The notes under the pieces are model-generated. The model ran no database searches. It was given only the letters and a program-made list of their open reading frames with translations, and had not been told where the DNA came from. From Cryptosporangium sp044454545 (GTDB lineage: Bacteria > Actinomycetota > Actinomycetes > Mycobacteriales > Cryptosporangiaceae), in the NCBI RefSeq assembly GCF_044454545.1, contig NZ_JBITDV010000002.1:868001-932000 (forward strand): a DNA stretch of 64,000 bases, read 5' to 3'. The stretch's first letter is position 1. The number at the start of each line of letters is the position of its first letter. Shown here piece after piece: positions 51,890-60,710 of the stretch. The translations under genes were made by a program, and so were the position numbers.

Positions 51890-54378
51890 TGCGCGTCGCG
51901 GTGTCCTGGCTCAGCGACTACCTCGACCTCGCGGGGCGCTCCGTCGAGGAGATCGACGCGGCCTTCGTCCGGGCCGGGCTCGAGGTGGAGGCGGTTCATC
52001 AGCCGGGGGCCGAGATCGTCGGCCCGCTGGTCATCGGCCGGGTCCTGTCGGCGGAGGAGCTGACCGGCTTCAAGAAGCCGATCTGGTACTGCCGGGTGGA
52101 CGTCGGTCCCTCCCTCAACGGTCCGGACGGAAGCCGGGGCATCGTCTGCGGGGCTCCGAACGTGGCTTCGGCGGAGTACGTCGTCGTCTCGTTGCCGGGT
52201 GCGGTGCTGCCGGGCGGCTTCGCGATCGCCGCGCGCAAGACGTACGGGCACGTCTCCGACGGGATGATCTGCTCGGGCCGTGAACTCGGCATCAGCGACG
52301 ACCACAGCGGGATCCTGGCGTTCTCGTCGCTGCCTTCCGGCCTCGAACCGGGCTCGGACGCGCGATCCCTGCTCGGCCTCGACGACGTGATCTTCGAGCT
52401 GGCGATCACCCCCGACCGCGGGTACTGCTTCTCGGTGCGCGGGCTGGCGCGGGAGTTGGCGTCGTCGCTGGGGGTGCCGTTCCGGGATCCGGCGTCGACG
52501 TATTCCGTGCCGTTGGCGTCGTCGGAGGTGCCGTACCCGGTCGTCGTCGAAGACACCGACGGCTGCGATCGGTTCTACGCGCGGGCCGTGACCGGGCTGA
52601 ACCCGTCGGCGCCGTCGCCGGAGTGGATGAAGCGGCGGCTGCAGGCCGCCGGGGTGCGGTCGATCTCGCTCGCCGTCGACGTCACGAACTACCTGATGCT
52701 CGAACTCGGCCAGCCGATGCACGCGTTCGACCGGTCCGCTCTGACCGGGCCGATCGTGGTGCGGCGCGGGCGTGTGGGGGAGCGGGTCACCACCCTGGAC
52801 GGTGCCGACCGCGCGGTCTCGCCGGAAGACCTGCTGATCACCGACGACACCGGGCCGATCGGTCTGGCGGCGGTGATGGGCGGCGCGACGACGGAGATTT
52901 CCGCCGAGACCACTGAGGTGCTTATCGAGGCCGCGCACTGGGATCCGGTGTCGGTCGCCCGCACCGCGCGGCGGCACAAGCTGCCGAGCGAGGCGTCGAA
53001 GCGGTTCGAGCGCGGCGTCGACCCGGAGATGACCGCGGTGGCGGCCGAGGCGGCCGTGCGGTTGCTGGTGGAGTACGGCGGTGCCGTGGCGGATCCGGGG
53101 GTGCTGGATCTGGACGCCCGGCGCCCGGTTCCGCCGATCCGGTTGCCCGTCTCCCTGCCGTCCCGCGTGATCGGGGTGGAGTACTCGCGGTCGGTGGTGG
53201 AGCGTCGGCTGCGTGACGTGGGCTGCACGGTGACCACCGCGGGCGAGGACGAGCTCTGGGTGCTGCCGGCGTCCTGGCGTCCCGACCTGACCGATCCGGT
53301 CGACCTGGTCGAGGAAGTGGCGCGGCTGGAGGGGTACGACAACATCCCGTCGCTGCTGCCGCCGACGCCGGCCAGCTCGGGCCTGACCGGCGACCAGCGG
53401 CGTCGCCGGTCCGTCGCGCGGGCGCTGGCCGAGGCCGGGTTCGTCGAGGTGCTGAGCTACCCGTTCGTGTCCCCGGCCGTCCACGACGCGTTCGGCCTCG
53501 AGCCCGACGACCCGCGGCGGTCGGCGGTCCGGCTGGCGAACCCGCTGTCGGACGCCGAGCCGGAGATGCGGACCAGCTTGCTGCCGGGTCTGTTGAAGGC
53601 CGTCACGCGCAACCTGGGCCGTGGGCAGCGCGATGTGTCGCTGTTCGAGATAGGGCTGGTGTTCCGGCCGGACGAGTCGGCCGGTGCGGCACCGCGCCTG
53701 GGCGTCGACCGGCGGCCGACCGAGGCCGAGCTGGCGGCGCTGTTCGCGGCCGTGCCGGAGCAGCCGCGACACGTCGCCGTCGTGCTGACCGGTGACCGGG
53801 ACCCCGCCGGCTGGTGGGGCCCCGGCCGCGCGGCCTCCTGGGCCGACGCCGTCGAGGCCGCCAGGGTGGTCGGCGCAGCCGCCGGAGTGGCGATCGAGGT
53901 GCAGCGCGCAGAATTGGCGCCGTGGCACCCGGGTCGCTGCGCCGCTCTGGTGGTCGACGGCCGAGTGATCGGTCACGCCGGTGAGCTGCACCCGCGCGTG
54001 GTGGCGGCCCTGGAGTTGCCGCCGAGGACGGCCGCGATGGAACTCGACCTCGATGCGCTCCCGCTAGGAGCCGTGCCGACCGCGCCCGTGATCTCGCCGT
54101 TCCCGCCGGCGTTGCTGGACGTGGCGCTCGTAGTGGACGAGCACGTGCCGGCGGGAGAAGTCGAGGAGGCCTTGGCCGAGGGGGCCGGCGAGCTACTCGA
54201 GTCGGTGCGGTTGTTCGACGTCTATGCGGGTGCGCAGGTGCCGGAGGGCCGAAAGTCGCTGGCTTTCGCTCTGACCCTCCGCGCCCCCGACCGAACCCTA
54301 ACCGCCGAAGAAGCCACCCAAACCCGAGACGACGCCGTAACCACCGCTGCCACAGCTTGGGATGCCCGGTTGCGTTAG
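51889..54378 (+). CDS. pheT: Phenylalanyl-tRNA synthetase beta subunit
   Basis: 829 residues with the usual domain order. The N-terminal tRNA-binding OB domain (about 40-150, GIVCGAPNVASAEYVVVSLP, SDGMICSGRELGI) is followed by the B3/B4 editing domain, then B5 (RPDLTDPVDLVEEVARLEGY near 470). The catalytic-like core comes next, and a C-terminal anticodon-binding FDX-ACB domain (SPFPPALLDVALVVDEHVPA) ends the protein. It is co-translated with pheS. Confidence 0.97.
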   Translation: MRVAVSWLSDYLDLAGRSVEEIDAAFVRAGLEVEAVHQPGAEIVGPLVIGRVLSAEELTGFKKPIWYCRVDVGPSLNGPDGSRGIVCGAPNVASAEYVVVSLPGAVLPGGFAIAARKTYGHVSDGMICSGRELGISDDHSGILAFSSLPSGLEPGSDARSLLGLDDVIFELAITPDRGYCFSVRGLARELASSLGVPFRDPASTYSVPLASSEVPYPVVVEDTDGCDRFYARAVTGLNPSAPSPEWMKRRLQAAGVRSISLAVDVTNYLMLELGQPMHAFDRSALTGPIVVRRGRVGERVTTLDGADRAVSPEDLLITDDTGPIGLAAVMGGATTEISAETTEVLIEAAHWDPVSVARTARRHKLPSEASKRFERGVDPEMTAVAAEAAVRLLVEYGGAVADPGVLDLDARRPVPPIRLPVSLPSRVIGVEYSRSVVERRLRDVGCTVTTAGEDELWVLPASWRPDLTDPVDLVEEVARLEGYDNIPSLLPPTPASSGLTGDQRRRRSVARALAEAGFVEVLSYPFVSPAVHDAFGLEPDDPRRSAVRLANPLSDAEPEMRTSLLPGLLKAVTRNLGRGQRDVSLFEIGLVFRPDESAGAAPRLGVDRRPTEAELAALFAAVPEQPRHVAVVLTGDRDPAGWWGPGRAASWADAVEAARVVGAAAGVAIEVQRAELAPWHPGRCAALVVDGRVIGHAGELHPRVVAALELPPRTAAMELDLDALPLGAVPTAPVISPFPPALLDVALVVDEHVPAGEVEEALAEGAGELLESVRLFDVYAGAQVPEGRKSLAFALTLRAPDRTLTAEEATQTRDDAVTTAATAWDARLR

Positions 54379-54393
54379 AAGGCCTTAGCGGGG

Positions 54394-54430
54394 CTCTTTC
54401 TTTGCTGCGCGGTGTGCAGCAAAGAAAGGG
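54394..54430. terminator. Bidirectional terminator between pheT and the convergent membrane gene
   Basis: A 15-bp stem with one G-U pair (54394-54408 with 54416-54430) and a 7-nt loop. The arm composition (ctctttctttgctgc / gcagcaaagaaaggg) supplies pyrimidine-rich flanks in both orientations. It lies 16 bp after pheT and 16 bp after the convergent gene's stop. Confidence 0.75.
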
Positions 54431-54445
54431 TCCGGCGTAGATGAG

Positions 54446-54922
54446 TCATATTTTGAGTCCAGTTACATCACAAACGCGCCAGCCACGTTCTTCGACTAGC
54501 TGCAATTTTGCGTTTCGCTGTATTTTGTACCGCTTCGTGTCCTTGGATACAGCGAGGGTGTAATCGATTGATTGTTTCCCGGTGTTGTTGTCGCCTGAGC
54601 GCTGCCAGGTGATGGTTTGTAGTTCGAATCCTCCCATCTCAAGCCCTGAACGAAAGTTTTGGATTATATCGGCAGACTCGGACCTGTCGGATGCGCATAG
54701 GCTATTCGAAAGCCTGTCGATATCGTCGTATTTCAATGCCTGAAATAGCTCACTGATAGCCTCGTTGGGTGAGTCGGCACCTGTTTTCCAAGCTTTCCAG
54801 GCGAGTAAACCCAACCCGCCGCAGCATGGAATGAGAAGAACCGCCAACAGAATGGCTACCAACACGATCCACCTCTGAGTGCGGTGAGGCCGAGATGGTG
54901 GCGGTGGAGCGTATGCGGTCAC
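54446..54922 (-). CDS. Low-G+C single-TM membrane protein of unknown function
   Basis: 158 residues from GTG 54922. A short Pro-rich cytosolic tip (YAPPPPSRPHRTQR) leads to one helix (about 18-42, WIVLVAILLAVLLIPCCGGL) and an extracytoplasmic domain that looks like a small NTF2/DUF4878-type fold (ISELFQALKYDDIDRLSNSL). Many codons end in A or T (28/60 G+C at 54481-54540), unlike its neighbours, suggesting recent acquisition. It lies between two core operons, convergent with pheT and divergent from argC. Confidence 0.7.
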   Translation of the reverse strand: MTAYAPPPPSRPHRTQRWIVLVAILLAVLLIPCCGGLGLLAWKAWKTGADSPNEAISELFQALKYDDIDRLSNSLCASDRSESADIIQNFRSGLEMGGFELQTITWQRSGDNNTGKQSIDYTLAVSKDTKRYKIQRNAKLQLVEERGWRVCDVTGLKI

Positions 54923-54994
54923 GGCGCCTCGAATCGCTTACCCTTCGGCGGATTACGGCAAGCTTACCGACTGGCGCCCCACGAACAGCCTCAC

Positions 54995-55032
54995 TCTTGC
55001 ATGAGAATCCATTGAAGTGCATACTCATGCGG
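54995..55032. promoter_or_regulatory. Candidate ArgR operator (ARG boxes) before argC
   Basis: TTGCAT at 54997-55002 and the palindromic GTGCATACTCATGC at 55017-55030 form two TGCAT-type half-site groups spaced about two helical turns apart, 24-60 nt before argC. Streptomyces-type ArgR recognises such TGCAT/ATGCA boxes, and argR is in this operon. Confidence 0.5.
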
Positions 55033-55055
55033 TGGACCTTGGGCTGGAGGGCGGC

Positions 55056-56084
55056 ATGCGCGTGCGGGTAGCCATAGCAGGAGCGAGCGGATACGCCGGC
55101 GGCGAACTCCTCAGACTCCTCCTCACCCACCCCCACGTCGAGCTCGGCACCCTCACCGCCGCCTCCAACGCCGGCACCCCCCTCGCCGACCACCACCCCC
55201 ACCTCACTCCCCTGGCCGACCGCATCTTGGCCCCCACCACCGTGGACCAGCTCCGAGGCCACGACGCGGTCTTTCTGGCCCTGCCGCACGGCCACTCCGG
55301 AGAAATCGCCAACGCGCTCCCGCCCGAGACACTCGTCATCGACTGCGGCGCCGACTTCCGCCTCACCGACCCGGTGGCCTGGAAGCGCTGGTACCAGACC
55401 GAGCACGCCGGCACCTGGCCCTACGGCCTCCCCGAACTCCCCGGCGCTCGGGACAAGCTGCGGAACGCGACCAAGATCGCCGTCCCCGGGTGCTACCCGA
55501 CGGCCGCGAGCCTGGCCCTGGTCCCGGCCTTCCACGCCGGCCTGGCCGAGCCCGACGCGGTCATCGTCGCCGCCTCCGGCACGTCCGGGGCGGGCAAGTC
55601 GCTCAAGCCGAACCTGCTCGGCTCCGAGGTCATGGGCTCGCTCTCGGCCTACGGCGTCGGCGGCGCCCACCGCCACACGCCCGAGATCATCCAGAACCTC
55701 AGCGCCGCGGCCGGCACCGACGTGAAGGTGTCCTTCACCCCTGTCCTGGCCCCGCTACCCCGCGGCATCCTCGCGACCTGCACTGCCCCCGCGAAGCCGG
55801 GCGTCACCGAAGAAGCCATCCGACGCGCCTACGAGACCGCCTACGGCACCGAGCCCTTCGTGCACCTCCTCGCCGAGAACCGCTGGCCCACCACGGCCGC
55901 CACCCTCGGTGCCAACACGGCCCAGATCCAGGTGACCCTCGACGAGGACGCGCACCGCATCGTCGTCGTCGCCGCGATCGACAACCTGACCAAGGGCACC
56001 GCGGGTGCCGCGGTGCAGTGCCTCAACCTGGCCCTCGGCCTGCCCGAGACCACCGGCCTTCCGATGACGGGAGTAGCACCGTGA
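55056..56084 (+). CDS. argC: N-acetyl-gamma-glutamyl-phosphate reductase
   Basis: Third arginine step, NADPH-dependent reduction of acetylglutamyl phosphate. It is 342 residues. VAIAGASGYAGGELLRLL binds NADP, the catalytic Cys is in VPGCYPTAASLAL, and SGTSGAGKSLKPNLL and HRHTPEI are conserved. ATG 55056 was chosen for its GGAGG 5 nt upstream; an earlier in-frame GTG at 55017 lies inside the candidate ArgR operator. Confidence 0.97.
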   Translation: MRVRVAIAGASGYAGGELLRLLLTHPHVELGTLTAASNAGTPLADHHPHLTPLADRILAPTTVDQLRGHDAVFLALPHGHSGEIANALPPETLVIDCGADFRLTDPVAWKRWYQTEHAGTWPYGLPELPGARDKLRNATKIAVPGCYPTAASLALVPAFHAGLAEPDAVIVAASGTSGAGKSLKPNLLGSEVMGSLSAYGVGGAHRHTPEIIQNLSAAAGTDVKVSFTPVLAPLPRGILATCTAPAKPGVTEEAIRRAYETAYGTEPFVHLLAENRWPTTAATLGANTAQIQVTLDEDAHRIVVVAAIDNLTKGTAGAAVQCLNLALGLPETTGLPMTGVAP

Positions 56085-57232
56085 GCGTCACCAGTGCGAA
56101 GGGGTTCCAGGCCGCCGGAGTCGCGGCCGGTCTGAAGCCCAGCGGCGACCCCGATGTGGCTCTGGTCCGCAACACCGGCCCGCTCGACGCCGCCGCCGGC
56201 GTCTTCACCGGCAACCGAATCAAGGCCGCGCCGGTGCTCTGGACCCAGCAGGTTCTCAAGGCCGGACGACTCACCGCGGTCGTCCTCAACTCGGGCGGCG
56301 CCAACGCCTGCACCGGCCCGCAGGGTTTCCAGGACACCCACGCCACCGCCGAGCGGGTCGCCGAGCGTCTCGGCATCGGTGCCGGCGACGTCGCGGTCTG
56401 CTCCACCGGTGTCATCGGTGAGCGTCTCCCGATGCACGCCCTCCTCAACGGCGTCGACGCGGCGGCCCGGGAACTCGGCGACGACGAGCTGAACAACGCC
56501 GCGAAAGCCATCTGCACCACCGACACCCACGCGAAGACGACCGTGGTCAGCGGCGAGGGCTTCACGCTCGGCGGCATGGTCAAAGGCGCCGGCATGCTCG
56601 CTCCCGCGCTCGCCACGATGCTCTGCGTCCTCACCACCGACGCCGTGGCCGACGCGGACACGCTCGACACGGCGCTGCGCGCGGCCACCAAGGCGACGTT
56701 CGACCGCATCGACTCCGACGGCTGCATGTCCACAAACGACACGGTCCTGCTGCTGGCGAGCGGCGCCTCCGGCACGCGCCCCACGGTCGACGAACTGACC
56801 CACGCGGTCCAGGCGGCCTGCGCCGACCTCGCCCGCCAGCTCATCGGCGACGCCGAAGGCGCCTCCAAGGAGATCGCGATCACGATCACCGGAGCCCACA
56901 CCGAGGACGAGGCCGTGACGGTCGCCCGCTCGATCGCCCGCAACAACCTGCTCATGTGCGCGCTCTTCGGCAACGATCCCTACTGGGGCCGGGTGCTGGC
57001 CGCGATCGGCACCACCGACGCCACCTTCGACCCCGACCGCATCGACGTCTCGTTCAACGGCGTCCCGGTCTGCGTCAACAGTGCCGCGAATCCCGGGGAG
57101 ACCGCCGTCGACATCTCGGCCCGGAACCTGGCCCTGGACGTCGACCTGCACGCCGGGGAACACACCGCCACGGTCCACACCAACGACCTGACATTGGCCT
57201 ACGTCCACGAGAACTCGGCCTACACCTCGTGA
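56081..57232 (+). CDS. argJ: Bifunctional ornithine acetyltransferase / N-acetylglutamate synthase
   Basis: It transfers acetyl from acetylornithine to glutamate, recycling the acetyl group. 383 residues, made as a precursor that cleaves itself before the nucleophilic Thr in APALATMLCVLTTDA (about residue 182). VVLNSGGANACTG, STGVIGERLPM and KGAGMLAP are family motifs. The GTG start lies within the argC stop (GTGA). Confidence 0.97.
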   Translation: MSVTSAKGFQAAGVAAGLKPSGDPDVALVRNTGPLDAAAGVFTGNRIKAAPVLWTQQVLKAGRLTAVVLNSGGANACTGPQGFQDTHATAERVAERLGIGAGDVAVCSTGVIGERLPMHALLNGVDAAARELGDDELNNAAKAICTTDTHAKTTVVSGEGFTLGGMVKGAGMLAPALATMLCVLTTDAVADADTLDTALRAATKATFDRIDSDGCMSTNDTVLLLASGASGTRPTVDELTHAVQAACADLARQLIGDAEGASKEIAITITGAHTEDEAVTVARSIARNNLLMCALFGNDPYWGRVLAAIGTTDATFDPDRIDVSFNGVPVCVNSAANPGETAVDISARNLALDVDLHAGEHTATVHTNDLTLAYVHENSAYTS

Positions 57233-58146
57233 GCGTCGATCACATGCTCTCGGCCCGGGACATCCAGAACGCCCAGCACAAGGCCAGCGTCCTCATCGAG
57301 GCACTGCCCTGGCTCAAGCGGTTCAACGGCGCGGTCGTCGTCGTCAAGTACGGCGGTCACGCGATGGCCGACGAGTCCCTGAAGCGCGCGTTCGCCGAAG
57401 ACATGGTCTTCCTGCGTTACGCCGGCGCACGGCCCGTCGTCGTCCACGGTGGCGGCCCGCAGATCTCGACGATGCTCGGCCGCCTGGGTATCGACAGCGA
57501 GTTCCGGGGCGGCCTGCGCGTCACCACACCCGAGACGATGGACGTCGTCCGGATGGTGCTCGTCGGCCAGGTCGGACGGGAACTCGTCGGACTGATCAAC
57601 GAGCACGGACCGTTCGCCGTCGGAATGTCGGGGGAGGACGCGCATCTCCTCACCGCCACCCGGCGCTCGGCCACCGTCGACGGCGAGCAGGTCGACGTCG
57701 GCCTGGTCGGAGACGTGGCGACGGTGAACCCGGCGGCGGTGTGGGACCTGATCGAGTCCGGACGGATACCGGTCATCTCGACGGTCGCGCCGGACGCCGA
57801 CGGACAGGTGCACAACCTGAACGCCGACACGGCGGCCTCGGCCCTCGCGGTCGCGCTCGGCGCGCAGAAGCTCGTGGTGCTCACCGACGTGGAGGGTCTC
57901 TACACCCGGTGGCCCGACCACGACTCGCTGGTCAGCCAGATCGGGGCCGCGGAACTCGACGACCTGCTGCCGTCGCTGTCCGCGGGCATGATCCCGAAGA
58001 TGGAGGCGTGCCTGCGCGCGGTGCGCGGCGGCGTGCCGCAGGCGACCGTCATCGACGGCCGCGTCGCCCACTCGCTGCTCCTGGAGATCTTCACCGAGGA
58101 AGGATTCGGCACGATGGTGGTCCCGACCCCGGAGGAAACGTCATGA
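57229..58146 (+). CDS. argB: Acetylglutamate kinase
   Basis: It phosphorylates N-acetylglutamate, usually the arginine-inhibited step. The 305 residues follow the amino-acid kinase fold: VVVVKYGGHAMAD, VVHGGGPQISTML and NLNADTAASALAVAL. An N-terminal helix (about 1-25) of the kind that forms the arginine-sensitive hexamer is present. GTG 57229 overlaps argJ; ATG 57244 is an alternative. Confidence 0.96.
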   Translation: MSVDHMLSARDIQNAQHKASVLIEALPWLKRFNGAVVVVKYGGHAMADESLKRAFAEDMVFLRYAGARPVVVHGGGPQISTMLGRLGIDSEFRGGLRVTTPETMDVVRMVLVGQVGRELVGLINEHGPFAVGMSGEDAHLLTATRRSATVDGEQVDVGLVGDVATVNPAAVWDLIESGRIPVISTVAPDADGQVHNLNADTAASALAVALGAQKLVVLTDVEGLYTRWPDHDSLVSQIGAAELDDLLPSLSAGMIPKMEACLRAVRGGVPQATVIDGRVAHSLLLEIFTEEGFGTMVVPTPEETS

Positions 58147-59294
58147 CCGGCCTGCAGGCCCGGTGGCGCGAAGCCCTCATGGACAACTACGGCACCCCCT
58201 CGACCGCCCTGGTCAAGGGCGAGGGCGCCGTGGTGTGGGACGACCAGGGCAACCGGTACGTCGACATGTACGCGGGCATCGCGGTGAACGTCCTCGGCCA
58301 CGCCCACCCGGCGATCGTCGAGGCCGTGTCCACCCAGGTCGCCACGCTCGGCCACGTCTCGAACCTGTTCGCCAGCGTGCCGGCCGTCACGCTGGCCGAG
58401 CGCCTCCTGGAAAAAGCCGGCCGCGACGGTCGCGTCTACTTCTGCAACTCCGGCGCCGAGGCCAACGAGGCCGCGTTCAAGCTCTCCCGCCGCACCGGCA
58501 AGACGCACGTCGTCGCCGCCCAAAACGGGTTCCACGGCCGCACGATGGGCGCTCTCGCGCTCACCGGCCAGCCGGGCAAGGCCGACCCGTTCCGGCCGCT
58601 GCCCGGCCACGTCACCCACGTCCCCTACGGCGACGTCGACGCCCTCCGGAACGCGGTCACCGACCAGACCGCGATGGTCATCCTCGAGCCGACGCTCGGC
58701 GAAGCCGGCGTCGTCCCGGCGCCGGCCGGCTATCTGCAGGCCGCCCGTGAGATCACCGCGGACACCCTCCTCGTCCTCGATGAGGTGCAGACCGGCATGG
58801 GCCGCACCGGCCACTGGTTCCAGCACCAGTCCGAAGGCATCCAGCCCGACGTTGTCACGCTCGCCAAGGGACTCGGCGGCGGCCTCCCACTCGGCGCGTG
58901 CCTGGCGTTCGGCGCGGCCGCGGACCTCCTCGGCCCGGGCAGCCACGGCTCGACGTTCGGCGGCAACCCGGTCAGCTGCGCCGCCGCGCTCGCCGTGATC
59001 GACACGATCGTGACCGAGGACCTGCTGTCCCGCGCCAAGCACCTCGGCGAGCGGCTGCGCGCCGGCATCAGCCACTCGAGCGTCCGGGAAGTCCGCGGCA
59101 CCGGCGCGCTCCTCGGCATCGTCCTCACCGACGACATCGCCAAATCCGCCGAAGCGGCCCTCAAGGAGGCCGGCTTCCTCGTCAACGCGGTGGCTCCGGG
59201 CGTGCTCCGGCTGGCCCCGCCGTTGATCCTCACCGACGATCAGGCGGACGCGTTCCTCGCGGCCCTCCCCGCCGCACTGGAGAACGCCCGATGA
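58143..59294 (+). CDS. argD: Acetylornithine aminotransferase
   Basis: PLP enzyme, 383 residues. VDMYAGIAVNVLGHAHP opens the active site, FCNSGAEANEAAFKLSR binds PLP phosphate, and LVLDEVQTGMGRTG supplies the Asp. The Schiff-base Lys is in VTLAKGLGGGLPLGA. GSHGSTFGGNPVSCAA is also conserved. Overlaps both neighbours by ATGA. Confidence 0.97.
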   Translation: MTGLQARWREALMDNYGTPSTALVKGEGAVVWDDQGNRYVDMYAGIAVNVLGHAHPAIVEAVSTQVATLGHVSNLFASVPAVTLAERLLEKAGRDGRVYFCNSGAEANEAAFKLSRRTGKTHVVAAQNGFHGRTMGALALTGQPGKADPFRPLPGHVTHVPYGDVDALRNAVTDQTAMVILEPTLGEAGVVPAPAGYLQAAREITADTLLVLDEVQTGMGRTGHWFQHQSEGIQPDVVTLAKGLGGGLPLGACLAFGAAADLLGPGSHGSTFGGNPVSCAAALAVIDTIVTEDLLSRAKHLGERLRAGISHSSVREVRGTGALLGIVLTDDIAKSAEAALKEAGFLVNAVAPGVLRLAPPLILTDDQADAFLAALPAALENAR

Positions 59295-60211
59295 CCCGCC
59301 ACTTCCTCGCCGACGACGACCTCACCGCCGACGAGCAGAGCCAGATCCTGGACCTCGCCGCGCAAATGAAGCAGGACCGCCACCGGTTCACCCCGCTCGC
59401 CGGCCCCCGGAGCGTCGCCCTGCTGTTCGACAAGCCCAGCACCCGCACCCGGGTGAGCTTCGCGGTCGGCGTGTCCGAGCTCGGCGGCTACCCGCTCGTG
59501 CTCGACTCCGGAACCAGCCAGCTCGGCCGGGGCGAGACGATCGAAGACACCACCCGGGTCCTCGACCGGCAGTGCGCGGCGATCGTCTGGCGGACGTTCG
59601 GCCAGGACCGCCTCGAGGCGATGGCGAGCGTCAGCGCGGTGCCGGTCGTCAACGCGCTGACCGACCTGTTCCACCCGTGCCAGATCCTGGCCGACCTGCT
59701 GACGATCCGCGAGAGGTTCGGCACCACCCGGGGCAGGACCCTCACCTACCTGGGCGACGCCGCGAACAACATGGCGAACTCCTACCTCGTCGGGGGCGCA
59801 CTCGCGGGCCTGAACGTCCGCGTCGCGGGTCCGAAGAACGCCCTGCCCGACGACCGCGTCGTCGAGCGGGCCAGGCGTCTGGCCACGGACAACGAGATCA
59901 CGATCACCGACGATCCCGAGGCCGCCGCCGGTGCCGACATCCTCGCCACCGACACCTGGGTCTCGATGGGCCAGGAAACCGCGAGCAGCGCCGAGCGGCT
60001 CGCCACCCTGGCTCCGTACCGCATCGACGCCGCCGCCGTGCAACGGGCCCGAGACACCGCGATCGTGCTGCACTGCCTCCCGGCCTACCGGGGCAACGAG
60101 ATCAGCGCCGACGTGCTCGACGGTCCCCGCTCGGCCGTCTGGGACCAGGCCGAGAACCGCCTGCACGCCCAGAAAGCACTGCTGACCTGGCTCGTGGAGC
60201 AGCATGAGTAA
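59291..60211 (+). CDS. argF: Ornithine carbamoyltransferase
   Basis: It makes citrulline from ornithine and the carbamoyl phosphate produced by CarAB (7392-11827). 306 residues. FDKPSTRTRVSFAVG binds carbamoyl phosphate, HPCQILADLLTI and YLGDAANNMANSYL follow, and HCLPAYRGNEI holds the ornithine-site Cys. It overlaps argR by 8 nt. Confidence 0.97.
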   Translation: MTRHFLADDDLTADEQSQILDLAAQMKQDRHRFTPLAGPRSVALLFDKPSTRTRVSFAVGVSELGGYPLVLDSGTSQLGRGETIEDTTRVLDRQCAAIVWRTFGQDRLEAMASVSAVPVVNALTDLFHPCQILADLLTIRERFGTTRGRTLTYLGDAANNMANSYLVGGALAGLNVRVAGPKNALPDDRVVERARRLATDNEITITDDPEAAAGADILATDTWVSMGQETASSAERLATLAPYRIDAAAVQRARDTAIVLHCLPAYRGNEISADVLDGPRSAVWDQAENRLHAQKALLTWLVEQHE

Positions 60212-60710
60212 TCCGGTCACGAAGGCGGCGCGGCACGCGCGTATCAGCGACCTGGTCCGGTCGACCCCGATCCCGTCGCAGACCGTGCTCGCGCGCCTGC
60301 TCGCCGACGAGGGCATGGCCGTCACCCAGGCCACGCTCTCCCGCGATCTGGAGGAGCTCGGCGCCGTGAAACTCCGCGGCGCCGACGGCTCCCCGGCCGC
60401 CTACGTCCTGCCGGAGGAGGGCGCCGCGCCGATGCGCCCGTCGGTGAGCCCGCCCGACCAACTGGTCCGGCGGCTGCAGGAACTCCTGACCGGCGCCGAG
60501 GCCAGCGGCAACCTGGTCGTGCTGCGGACTCCGCCCGGCGCGGCCCAGTTCCTCGCGTCGGCACTCGACCGTTCGGGGCTACCCGACCTCATCGGGACGA
60601 TCGCCGGAGATGACACGATCCTCGTCATCACCCGCGACACCCACGGCGGCGAAGCCTTCGCCGCCAAGGTCCTCGACTGGGCCCACAATGTTCACCAAGG
60701 AAACCCGTGA
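60204..60710 (+). CDS. argR: Arginine repressor
   Basis: 168 residues. The winged HTH (about 10-75) includes AVTQATLSRDLEELGAVKL-type residues. The C-terminal trimerisation and arginine-binding domain (about 95-168) has RTPPGAAQFLASALDRSG and GTIAGDDTILVITRD. It represses arg genes when arginine is plentiful, probably at the boxes before argC, making this operon self-regulated. Confidence 0.97.
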   Translation: MSNPVTKAARHARISDLVRSTPIPSQTVLARLLADEGMAVTQATLSRDLEELGAVKLRGADGSPAAYVLPEEGAAPMRPSVSPPDQLVRRLQELLTGAEASGNLVVLRTPPGAAQFLASALDRSGLPDLIGTIAGDDTILVITRDTHGGEAFAAKVLDWAHNVHQGNP

